A model generated the notes under the pieces. The model worked only from the letters and a program-made list of their open reading frames with translations. It did not search any database and was not told the DNA's origin. The position numbers and the translations under genes are program-made. This document shows positions 55,601 to 62,418 of a stretch of DNA of 64,000 nt, piece by piece. This DNA is from Ornithodoros turicata. Its lineage: Eukaryota; Arthropoda; Arachnida; Ixodida; Argasidae. How positions within the stretch are numbered: position 1 is the stretch's first letter; the number at the start of each line of letters is the position of its first letter. Location of the stretch: positions 80,132,273-80,196,272 of the forward strand of contig NC_088201.1 in the NCBI RefSeq assembly GCF_037126465.1. Direction: 5' to 3'.

Positions 55601-58053
55601 CACTCTATTTTTGAAGGCACGATGCCTTTATTAGCCACAAACTCCACAGATCAGTCCTGCACTTTACTACAGATTGTCTCAAATTGTAACCTGTAGTGCT
55701 GTGTACACGAATCTACTCTAACTTTACACTCTAGGCACCCCTTGGCCTCGTAATCTCTTATTGACAGTTCGAGTGATTAAAGAACTAAATAATGAATTTT
55801 AGATAATTACTGATGTTGTAGTTACACGCTCTCTGCGAGAGGATGTCCGCCTTGCAGTATGACTCAACTGCAAAACGACATCTATGCTGCTCTCATATAC
55901 AGGGTGTTTCAAAAAACGTGTCATTCGGACTTTATAAAAAAACGGGGCGACGGAAAAATACGGTGTAAATGGCACTTGTGTGGCAACTGAATTTGCCATC
56001 TTGCAAAAATATTTTCATTTGATTGTAATTAAAATAAATTGAATTCCTTTAATTGAACTCCAAAATTTTCCAGGTCAACCTAACGTGTTTTTTTTTTGTT
56101 TTTTTACAGGATTTGAGAGCCCGTAGCGAACCTAGTCAGATCCACCAAGAAATCCGCTCGATATTGCAAATGGAACTGCCCAAAAAAATTCTCGAAATTG
56201 AGGCTTCAAAGTTTCGGGTATTCAACGGCGCACCAAATCAGTCGCCAAGATGCGCAGAGAGCAGCACATGCTCCTGCCCCCATGAAAGATAGAAGGTCGA
56301 AAAAAAAGAGGGCGGGAAAAAAGAGGCGGAATCATTTTTGTTTGCCGCTTATCAGCGTATGGTGCAATGTCAACCGCTTTGTTAACGGCACGTCTTGTGC
56401 TGCACGCCGGTTTGGCGATAAATTGTACTAGCTTCGTGGGGGCAGGAGCATGTCAGGCTCTTCGCGCGTCTTTGCGACTGATTTTGTGCGCCGTTGAATA
56501 CCCGAAACTCTGAAGCCTCAATTTCGGGACTTTTTTTGGGCAGTTCTATTTGCAATATCGAGCGAATTTCTTGGTGGATCCGACTAAGTTCGCCAAGGGC
56601 TCTCTAATTCTGTAAAAAAAAAAAAAAAAAAAACACACGTTAGGTTGACTTGGGAAATTTTGGAGTTCAATTAAAGAAATTAAATTTCTTTTAATTAAAA
56701 TGAGATGAAAATATTTTTGCAAGATGGCAAATTCAGTTGCCACACAAGTGCCGTTTACCCCGTATTTTTCCGTCGCCCCGTTTTTCTATAAAGTCCGAAT
56801 GACACGTTTTTTGAAACACCCTGTATATGTTTATGAAAAAAATCTCGGACGGATAAAAATGAACACCTGGTATATTCATTGGTTTCTATGCGACATTGTG
56901 CTATCCATATGTCTGCAGAATCCAATGTAATGTGCATGCAATTATGATCTAGTAATGTGAAACATGTTATATTCGCGAACCCCAAATCTTCGTGAATGTC
57001 CCGCACTAAAATGTTCGCGATTTTCAAAGGCACGCGAAAATTTCGATCAAGAATTGACACTTCAAAAGCTATGCTAAAGTCGCAAATTTTAGTTTCGCAG
57101 CTGGTTGCACAAGCTACTAGTAATCATTTGAACGCCATTGCAGCACAAACATGTGCAATGCCGCTTTTATCAAATGCGATAGTGCAATCTCGGGCATATC
57201 GCGAAGCAAACCCAACAATCAACGAATAATCCCATCATTGAGAATTGGCAAAATTCTCTGTGGTCGCGAATTATGCACGCAGACAAAGCGATGTTTCCTC
57301 ACAATCACGCAACGAAAAGCACCTGCTCATTATGGCTCAAACCCAGCTAAGCAATTCGCTTCAAGCACAGGGCCATTGCTTCACAATGTTGTTTTCGGGT
57401 GCATGAAATTAACTTTTGATTTGTTTCAACACAAACAGTTCAATAGTGTTCTACGATGTCGGCGTGCTAGTACTCAAACTGCTACTTACGAACTAACTAA
57501 ATTATTTGTATTGCTGAAAAATGTTCTGTACTGATTAAAGCGAAATCGCACGAATATGTGCGGTCGATAGCCCCTGACATTTTTGCTTTTGTTCATTGCT
57601 TGGTATTTGATGTTTTGTGGCGTAATGATACATTCGAGTAGGTCTCAAGCATAGCCACAGTCGATCGCCAGTCCTGCCACAAGGACGAACACGTGGACAA
57701 CGTGACATGATATCAGAGTTCGAGGTAACTCGTTACAAGTGACTGGTTACTATAAGTTCCTTTTTTTAGTAACTTACACGTTGCGGAAGTACATTACTTA
57801 CATATTTGTACTTTTCTTCCAGGTAGCTATCATTCATGAGCCAGTCCGCGTATCCTATCTTGGGTTCTATTGTGTCCACCTGCGAAGAAGAAAGGATGAC
57901 TAATCGGTATTAAGAATGGCTATGCAGACTGTTGCATAACATGACGACCACTACCTTCTTTAAAGCCTCCGTTTTTGTCTTTCTGTCCATCCATTTCTTC
58001 TCGCTGATAAGCTTGTGGAATGTTTTCTTTAACTCCTCCACAAATGTCACCAT
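37515..58053 (-). CDS. Neprilysin-like M13 zinc metallopeptidase, catalytic half, nine exons
   Basis: Membrane or secreted peptidases of this family cleave small peptides outside the cell; ticks have many paralogues. Nine consecutive exons join in frame with GT-AG introns: 58053-57955, 57879-57802, 54490-54378, 53348-53290, 50931-50880, 50413-50346, 45383-45253, 37767-37702 and 37619-37515. Landmarks in order are FVEELKKTF and WMDRKTK, IGYADWLMND, VVNAFYNPGTND (substrate-binding NAFY), FPAAVLQSPFY, GMFIGHEVTHAFDD (zinc-binding HExxH), NSEGQLHNWW, GENIADNGG (third zinc ligand Glu and ExxxD) and LPGLEHISNNQMLFIS. The first exon has an upstream acceptor, so N-terminal exons lie further upstream and were not found before 64000. 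The last exon is unclear. Introns range from 75 nt to 7.5 kb and hold most of the transposons here. The exons are free of stops, so the gene may be active. Confidence 0.92.
37702..37767 (-). CDS. M13 peptidase exon 8 (third zinc ligand)
   Basis: 66 nt; acceptor TTCCAG, donor GTAAGA. Encodes GENIADNGGLLGAY; the Glu of GENIAD is the third zinc ligand. Confidence 0.95.
38093..38845. mobile_element. Foldback-like element with AATGCGTTAGCATTA ends
   Basis: The left end GAAATGCGTTAGCATTAAG (about 38093) and the inverse CTAATGCTAACGCATTAATA (about 38826) enclose a CACTTCCGGT/TACACTTCC array (38115-38290) and an AATTACCTTAA-rich stretch (38330-38720). No coding. Lies in intron 7 of the M13 gene. Confidence 0.6.
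39018..39550. mobile_element. Second AATGCGTTAGCATTA element
   Basis: The left end TTTAATGCGTTAGCATTAGA (about 39022) and an inverse CTAATGCCAACGCATTTCC (about 39533) enclose unrelated interior sequence, with a TAGT-rich satellite-like part at 39370-39530. It has the same ends as the element at 38093 but a different interior. Confidence 0.55.
39955..40055 (+). repeat. Gypsy 5' LTR (101 bp)
   Basis: TG..CA ends. Contains the short inverted repeat GTTCCTTC/GAAGGAAC near its 3' end. Very short for a Gypsy LTR. Confidence 0.95.
40092..41072 (+). pseudogene. gag: Gypsy gag, one in-frame stop
   Basis: Structural protein of the retrotransposon particle. From ATG 40092 the frame is open to TAA 41070-41072 except for TAG at 40593-40595. 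It contains capsid-like blocks (SHFDGTGNATTWLAHYEH, KWYELRFLHH, ISYKYTTGPYAEYHFEK, LPRNVQHMV). No zinc knuckle is seen near the C-terminus. The end reads GAA AAA AAC TAA, containing the canonical -1 slippery heptamer A AAA AAC at 41063-41069. Confidence 0.85.
41069..44028 (+). pseudogene. pol: Gypsy pol: protease, RT, RNase H, integrase (broken)
   Basis: In the -1 frame relative to gag, blocks in order are aspartic protease ALVDSGSSITF (about 41182), reverse transcriptase with FCLCTDYRLIN (about 41776) and the active-site YIDDVLIY (about 42080), and RNase H with FELHTDASHFGTGA (about 42520) and DADALSR (about 42860). The integrase zinc region ends in SCDMCQKMK (about 43130). The integrase core has DFAELRKK (about 43230), VCDNGPAFTS (about 43405) and GMAKRAI (about 43505). 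TAG at 42188-42190 and a one-base shift near 42345 break the frame. The third catalytic residue, normally Glu, is Lys (codon 43512-43514). Confidence 0.92.
44026..44126 (+). repeat. Gypsy 3' LTR (101 bp)
   Basis: Identical by eye to the 5' LTR; followed by the ATTGT target duplication. Confidence 0.95.
44385..44705. mobile_element. hAT-like non-autonomous fragment
   Basis: Rich in TTCGAAT, CGAATA and ATTCGGTTCG words at both edges (44395-44530 and 44640-44690), the subterminal pattern seen in small hAT-like elements. No coding and no clear target duplication. Confidence 0.35.
45253..45383 (-). CDS. M13 peptidase exon 7
   Basis: 131 nt; acceptor CGACAG, donor GTAAGT. Encodes SQFNSEGQLHNWWTNN and a Cys-containing helix (TECFVKQY), matching the region just after HExxH in the family. 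Confidence 0.93.
45587..45770. repeat. Imperfect inverted repeat, about 55-bp arms
   Basis: The left arm (TAGTAGCACAAGTAAACGCA.. to GAAGTGACAG, 45587-45640) pairs with the right arm (CTGTCACTTCTCCCTTGTGC.. to GTTTACATGTACTACTA, about 45714-45770). The loop is a CTGTCTGTCACT low-complexity stretch. Lies in intron 6 of the M13 gene. Confidence 0.65.
46400..47125 (+). pseudogene. mariner transposase relic
   Basis: The frames together show the mariner layout: FKAAYGEASLS, RWHKIFKDGRNAVQDEQCPG (helix-turn-helix part, about 46470-46540), NENVTIVKTALDRDRHLS, then after an internal deletion QHENAPSHPS (about 46710; Glu where the second catalytic Asp is expected), HLTPCDF (about 46800; third Asp kept), FLFPKIRKYLKAHLFG and KEWQLRWDHCV (about 46945). 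At least four stops or shifts. The ends were not located. Confidence 0.8.
48152..49148. mobile_element. CACAGTAAA-ended MITE with GGTGTAAA/TTTACACC arms
   Basis: Starts CACAGTAAACTTTTTTACAC (about 48158) and ends with the inverse GATTTACTGTG (about 49145). Both arms are full of GGGTGT/ACACCC and TTTACACC words (48170-48380 and 48900-49140). The middle is unrelated single-copy-like sequence. Non-coding. In intron 6 of the M13 gene. Confidence 0.6.
49495..49562 (+). mobile_element. Non-LTR 3' tail fragment
   Basis: CCCTCATGTAATGGGCTGCC.. CTTGATGGTAGAATAAATAA resembles the last 60 bp of the element at 54600-55013 (CCCTCATGCAATGGCC.. AATAAATAATAA). Only the tail is present. Confidence 0.6.
49647..49669 (+). 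repeat. Poly(A) run, 23 bp
   Basis: 23 consecutive A residues with no obvious retrotransposon body directly upstream. Confidence 0.9.
50065..50119. repeat. Perfect 21-bp hairpin, 13-nt loop
   Basis: ACGGAACCCTGAGATTGAGG.. (50065-50085) pairs perfectly with 50099-50119. Lies in intron 6 of the M13 gene. Confidence 0.85.
50346..50413 (-). CDS. M13 peptidase exon 6 (HExxH zinc site)
   Basis: 68 nt; acceptor CTGCAG, donor GTAAGT. Encodes NMGAIGMFIGHEVTHAFDD with the two zinc-binding histidines and the catalytic glutamate. Confidence 0.96.
50880..50931 (-). CDS. M13 peptidase exon 5
   Basis: 52 nt; acceptor CTGTAG, donor GTAAGT. Encodes LFPAAVLQSPFYKYGLP, equivalent to the FPAGILQ.PFF block; phases match exons 4 and 6. 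Confidence 0.92.
51038..51160. repeat. Hairpin with perfect 23-bp core stem
   Basis: 51066-51088 (CGCCGATATTTCGAACAGAG..) pairs perfectly with 51110-51132 around a 21-nt loop. The outer flanks (GTGAAGGGAAATG.. and ..CACTTCCCTTTAC) extend the pairing imperfectly to about 51038-51160. In intron 4 of the M13 gene. Confidence 0.82.
51770..53230. repeat. Diverged segmental tandem duplication
   Basis: 51770-51860 (AAGGTGGGCGACCGATATA, then GACGGCACTTGACGA) is repeated at 52548-52640. The block 52290-52530 (GTAACTGAGAGCGTCATAAG, then TTATGTCGCGAGACGATTAT, then CTTTGGTTTCTGCCCAAACT) is repeated at 52660-52830, continuing at 53213-53240. The second copy is split by a non-LTR 3' end. Confidence 0.78.
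52831..53213 (+). mobile_element. 5'-truncated I-like non-LTR retrotransposon 3' end
   Basis: The last about 90 codons of ORF2 are open to TGA at 53117-53119. They carry the C-terminal cysteine-histidine block (SHCRAVEDLEHILLHCPHY), then a 3' UTR ending AATAAAGTTGTTGTTG. The same 3' UTR type occurs at 15345-15640 and 36288-36529. The insertion point is visible against the paralogous empty copy near 52500. Confidence 0.85.
53290..53348 (-). CDS. M13 peptidase exon 4 (NAFY motif)
   Basis: 59 nt; acceptor TTACAG, donor GTGAGT. Encodes WVTGPAVVNAFYNPGTNDI, the conserved substrate-binding NAFY element. Confidence 0.93.
53645..54335. repeat. AAATACTT/AAGTATTT-rich element
   Basis: Both edges (53660-53800 and 54185-54335) consist of GTATCTTAAATACTTTT-like words in both orientations. 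Between them lie a long T/C tract (53820-53880) and unrecognised sequence. Probably a non-autonomous element; ends not defined. In intron 3 of the M13 gene. Confidence 0.5.
54378..54490 (-). CDS. M13 peptidase exon 3
   Basis: 113 nt; acceptor ACACAG, donor GTGAGT. Encodes VTVAANLRKNRILTELS; ends in phase 2 so that the next exon's first base completes a Glu codon before Trp. Confidence 0.85.
54600..55013 (+). mobile_element. 5'-truncated CR1/RTE-like non-LTR 3' end
   Basis: The last codons of an ORF2 (FEASFFQRTSSDWNRLPRHI, to TGA at about 54777) match the FFPRT..WN.LP block at the C-terminus of such elements. The 3' UTR ends CCCTCATGCAATGGCC, CCCCTTGATGG and an AATAAATAATAATAATAA tail. Confidence 0.8.
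55900..56823. mobile_element. 924-bp palindromic MITE, CAGGGTGTTTCA ends
   Basis: Starts CAGGGTGTTTCAAAAAACGT and ends with the inverse. It is flanked by TA on both sides (55898-55899, 56824-56825). The two arms match for over 350 bp with few differences, around a centre near 56360. The arms encode mirrored short frames with no known domain. In intron 2 of the M13 gene. Confidence 0.88.
57802..57879 (-). CDS. M13 peptidase exon 2
   Basis: 26 codons; acceptor TTCGCAG, donor GTAAGT. Encodes IEPKIGYADWLMND, equivalent to the family's IGYPDW block. Only 75 nt of intron separate it from exon 1. Confidence 0.9.
57955..58053 (-). CDS. M13 peptidase exon 1 of those visible
   Basis: 33 codons, phase 0 at both ends; acceptor TTTCAG, donor GTAGTG. 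Encodes FVEELKKTFHKLI and KKWMDRKTKTEALKK, the helical stretch before the catalytic core. Confidence 0.88.
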
Positions 58054-59220
58054 CTGAAATGCAAGATACTCAATACCGCGTATGCATATTAAAAGCTACA
58101 AATGAATTAGGATCTTAAAAGCTCATCTTAACAAGACAAGATGGCGCAACGCAGTTGGCATGTAATGATATTGTGTAAGGTCCGTAGTCCGGCACAACCC
58201 ATCGTCTGCAAGTTAACTTCATCCACAACAGATGTCTGTGATTCGGTTTACGCGCGCGCATAACTCTTCCTATTCGAGATGTAGCCGACTCATTGATTGT
58301 CTGTTTATATTAAAACAACCGCATATGCAATAGTTTGTTGGAAAGAACAACATTCGAGATGATGTAATTCTGAAAAACTACGACATGACGGTAAGCTTTA
58401 GCCCCTCTTACTTTTTTTTCCAACTTTCTTTTCCTTTCTGTAATTTTTGTAACTTTCCTCTAACTTTTGCACGGAACAGGTAAAATTTTGCCCAATACGA
58501 GTCTCTATCAATCACATTGCACCCAACTATGTAGCAGTTCACGTTTTTGAAAACTAGCTGTTTGCACAACTAGCGGAAGAAATCGCGAACGACAATGGGT
58601 TAGACGTGATCCCCTCTCCTACCGCCGCCGACGGGCGCTCTGCAAGGGGACGCTTCGTTCGAGGAGAAACACGTTGGCTCGGTCCCTATGTTAGCGTACT
58701 GCAATAAGGAATAGTTGAGTGTGCATGGGTGAACATAAGCTCCAACTTCCAATAAAGAATGGACATTTTCAATTGTAGGACGCGTTATTTAGACTATTTA
58801 CGCATTCACCCAGCTCCAAGCTATGATAAAGCTTACGGAGGAACATTCCCGGCAGTTTAAGAATATTTTGTGCATATTTCGACGTTTCGTGGTGCATATT
58901 TGCATATTTTGGAAGATTTTTGTGCGGAAAATCCTGGGCCCGACTCATGACAAAAGCAACGCGAAAGGCAACTGTAAAATTAATTAGCCTGTTGTCTACC
59001 CCAGTCAATATGATGTCAAGTTGCTGCTTGGCTGTGCGTGTGGTGGTTGATTCGACAACCAATGACCATTCTTTGTATCGAAATAATTGGGAGTCGATTT
59101 ACTCTGTATATCGTGTTACGGTGATGTTGCATTGCCTGGTTGTTCTTCCACCACATGAGGCTCAACGTTGCATTTACACCTGCCTTTAAACACCGTCTCG
59201 GCTCCACCACGTCTTCCCTC
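58054..59220. other. No supported gene
   Basis: I looked here on the minus strand for the N-terminal M13 exons and found none. An open minus frame at 59062-58769 is noted but not recognised. Confidence 0.35.
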
Positions 59221-59224
59221 TTCC

Positions 59225-60757
59225 CCACTTGTGTAGAGTCACTGTATCGGGGGAAGAGTACCGCAATCGCTCCGCGTCGTCTGCTCCGGCAGCCATATTG
59301 CTTCCAAGCCGTCGCGGAGCGCGTGTTAGGATAGCAGTAGTTCAGTGTTACATGGCGTTGATTTCACGGCTGTGCACCACAACTTTTGTGACTTCCTGTG
59401 GTGGGACTCGGCTAATACTTAATGAAGAGGGAACAAGCGTCTCTACAGTATCATTTATTGTATTATGTAGCTAAGAGACGAATTATTTTGGCGCGTGTTC
59501 GCCGTTGTATGGCATCGTCCAGTCTCGTTTGCGCTCCGTAGAGCTTTTTTTTTTTCCTTTTAGTTCACTTGTTTTGTGGACATAAAACTATAGCGCTCAT
59601 GTGTGCAGCTTCAGGTTGACATAAATAACGTCCACCAGTTTTATTCTCATCTCTTCGCAATTAAATTTCTATTTCACACGTTCAATGGCTATGCGCATGC
59701 CAACGCTTTTTCATGCGCATTTAAAGTGCTGTGGATTGTTCTTCCAGTCCCCCTCTCCAATGCAAGCAGTTGATCTTCCATGAGGAGTAGATCGAGAGGT
59801 TCAGGTCACTACATTCCGTCTCAGCCTTTGCTCGTTCCTTTTAAGAATACGATCTTGTCGAAGGAACCATCTCATGGCTTGTCTGCAGGGTTGTCCTGTA
59901 TATATATCCTCGATGCTCTGTTCACAGAAATTTGCGACGGTGGTGTCTTCCTCGGCAAAGTTGATTCACTCATAATTACAGCTCAATATTTCTGAATTCA
60001 TAGTTTTCATAAGAGTACCTGATAAGGTGAATATCTACATGTATTTCGACGCATTACCTTCCTCCACTTCCCCTTGATCCTATACTAGGGTGTCATCAAC
60101 TTCAGTGTGCAAGTCTTTTGGTGACTCCTAGGAGAACTCTGCGTGCGAAGAACGGGGGATAGGAGCTTTCCTCAGCCTGATAGGTGTCCGGTATGCAAAA
60201 ATGCTACGGACTGCCGTCCACTTCAGCTTCTTCCTATCGATTCTCCTTGTCCTCGAAGTCGTCGCGTGTGAAGTGGTCCTGAGAGTGGCGTTTTGTTAGC
60301 ACCGCAGAACAGAGAACGCAATGGGAAGATCCGAGAAGCACTACTTTGATACGCCCGGCTGTTCTTCACACAATTTAACTGTTATTCAATACAGTGTGCA
60401 AAGGCTTTTTCAGGCTGATTCTGTGCCGATCGACGCGTCCCGTCACTTTTACCCGTCGGAATGCAGAAAAAGGCTTTGCCTGACTCTGTCCTGTTGCTGC
60501 ACAACATTCAGGCATGGTTGTTCGTAGTTCCTCAGCTCTCTGGGATCCATTTCACGTAGAAAAACGCAAGAGCGTCACACGAACGTACACGCACATACGT
60601 CACAGCTATTGCGTTCCCCGTAGACCCACCGGGAAGATGGAAGCAAAGAGGAGGAAAGGGCACCACGTGACGCGCCTCGGCGAATGAACGAGGCGGCGGC
60701 ACGGGGAAAGCGAATGCGATACTCTTCCCCCGGGTACAGTGACTCTACACTTGTGGA
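59225..60757. mobile_element. TIR element, GTGTAGAGTCACTGTA ends
   Basis: The left arm GTGTAGAGTCACTGTATCGG.., continuing GGGGAAGAGTACCGCA, is matched in inverted orientation at the right (TGCGATACTCTTCCCCC, then TACAGTGACTCTACAC, to about 60753). No transposase is seen. The interior is unrecognised. Confidence 0.65.
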
Positions 60758-62220
60758 GTGCACAGCGACCTCTGCCACCTCATCTTGGCTTCTAGGCAGT
60801 ATCACCACGAGCGTGCATCGATGGAAGTTTCTATGCAACGTATTGACAAAGGGCCGTTGAACCTGGCGAAGATCCTTCGACCGTGGTCGAACGCTGCCAT
60901 CAGATGTAAGGCCTTTGCCTTCTTGCTGAGCACTTGCGCTCCACCGGTCTGGTGACGGATTTCTGTAAGTGCCCCCCCCCCCTCATCATCCCCTCATCCG
61001 TTCCCAATGTGCAATAAGGCAGTGTACCGCCTCAGCTGCGGTGAATTGCCCACCCCATAATCATGTGACGTCTTGGCTTGATGTGATTGGCTTATCATGT
61101 TTAGGAACTGTTATCCTGAACACCTTCCGATGTACTAAAACTCGCTAATGGCGCGATGTTTTCTGTGACCATCGACAGTAGCACGGAGGTCCTGGAAGGT
61201 CATATTGCATAGCGGACGGGCCGTTCGGTGCTAGGGTTCTCGGTTGGTAACGCTGAGAGCGGTGGTTAATTTTTGCCAGGCAAAAGTCACAAAACGGTCC
61301 TAAGAGACGATTAAGTGTACCACAGGGCAGGCACTGGATAACGTAGAGTTTCATTCACCTTCGTAAAGATTGAATGTTCGTGTTCCCCATACAAAGTGAA
61401 CTGAAATAGTGCCAGTAAATTTTAATGCTACCCCCTCCGGTGGTCTGCGCCGCAAACCAAGCTCGGACGATAGATGGAGCCACGGGAACAGAGGGCGCAG
61501 AAGCGTTTATTATAGGGGTCTAAACGTGACGTTTCCCCATCACGTAAAAGGACCTTTCCCCGTGACAACGTGACTCCTCCCCCTCTCCCGTGTACATCTC
61601 TGCTTGCGGTGGGTCGCTTGAGAACCTGACGTCGGCTGCCTGCCGGCACCAAGTATGGTTTCAGATCATGCGACTGCGCGACTGTTAGACGAGGAGTGCC
61701 TAGTAAAGCACCGGGCGTGTTTGCTAGGTGAGGTTATCACGAGGCAGCTGCGGGAATTGGAACGCTACATCATGTTACGTCTTACAGGCGACACTGCCAA
61801 GGCGGAAGAGCGACGTCTTGCTTCGTTGTGCCGTGGGCGTGGTGGGCCGTTCTCGGACTTCCCATGTTGGTGGTCGTTGTCTACGCGTTGCAGTAAATAC
61901 TGTTAGACCTGCAGTCATCCTCACCTTCAGATCATTAAAATCAATGGCTCTCGAAATACACGTCAGAAAAAAAAAAGCAATGTGGTTTATGCGTCATTCA
62001 CTCGAGGTGCATGCCACCGGCAACGGCACGGCAATCGACTGTGTTTGATTGTGAACTTGACACGCTGAAATGGACCGATTCTGGTTGCAAGAGGACTGAA
62101 CACGCTGAAGCGCATATAACGTATTTCAGCACTCATAAGCCGTTACTATGCACATGCTAAACATGTGTACACAACGAAGAAGAAACAAACGAGACCGGCT
62201 TGAATAAAAAAAAAGTTATC
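60758..62220. other. No supported gene
   Basis: Several open frames of 60-106 codons (for example 61655-61906 and 61728-62048, plus) without a recognisable domain, splice pattern or repeat. Confidence 0.35.
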
Positions 62221-62224
62221 CTCT

Positions 62225-62407
62225 AATTGGCGTCAGTGGATCTTATTTCTGAGATGGCCCAAGACTTGCCAGTAGGAAGAGTGATAAAAGATTTAATGCA
62301 ACATAGGAGCAAAAGAGAGATGACCCGAAACAGCCGCTTCGGTGGAACCAAAAGCAAAAACAGAACTACGTGCACTCACGCACCTCTTCTTCTTCGCGGC
62401 TACTACA
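62225..62407 (-). repeat. Probable 3' LTR start of the second Gypsy element
   Basis: On the minus strand a polypurine tract GAAGAGGGAGGGA (62420-62408) is followed directly by TGTAGTAGCC (62407), the expected start of an LTR. The far end is not certain; a TTGGCGTCAGTGGATC word on the plus strand near 62226 resembles a Gypsy leader and could mark another insertion. Confidence 0.5.
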
Positions 62408-62418
62408 TCCCTCCCTCT

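Noticed and set aside
58769..59062. 97-codon minus frame with KLPGMFLRKLYHSL
   Set aside because: Looks like a dispersed repeat-encoded peptide; no family or catalytic motif could be named.
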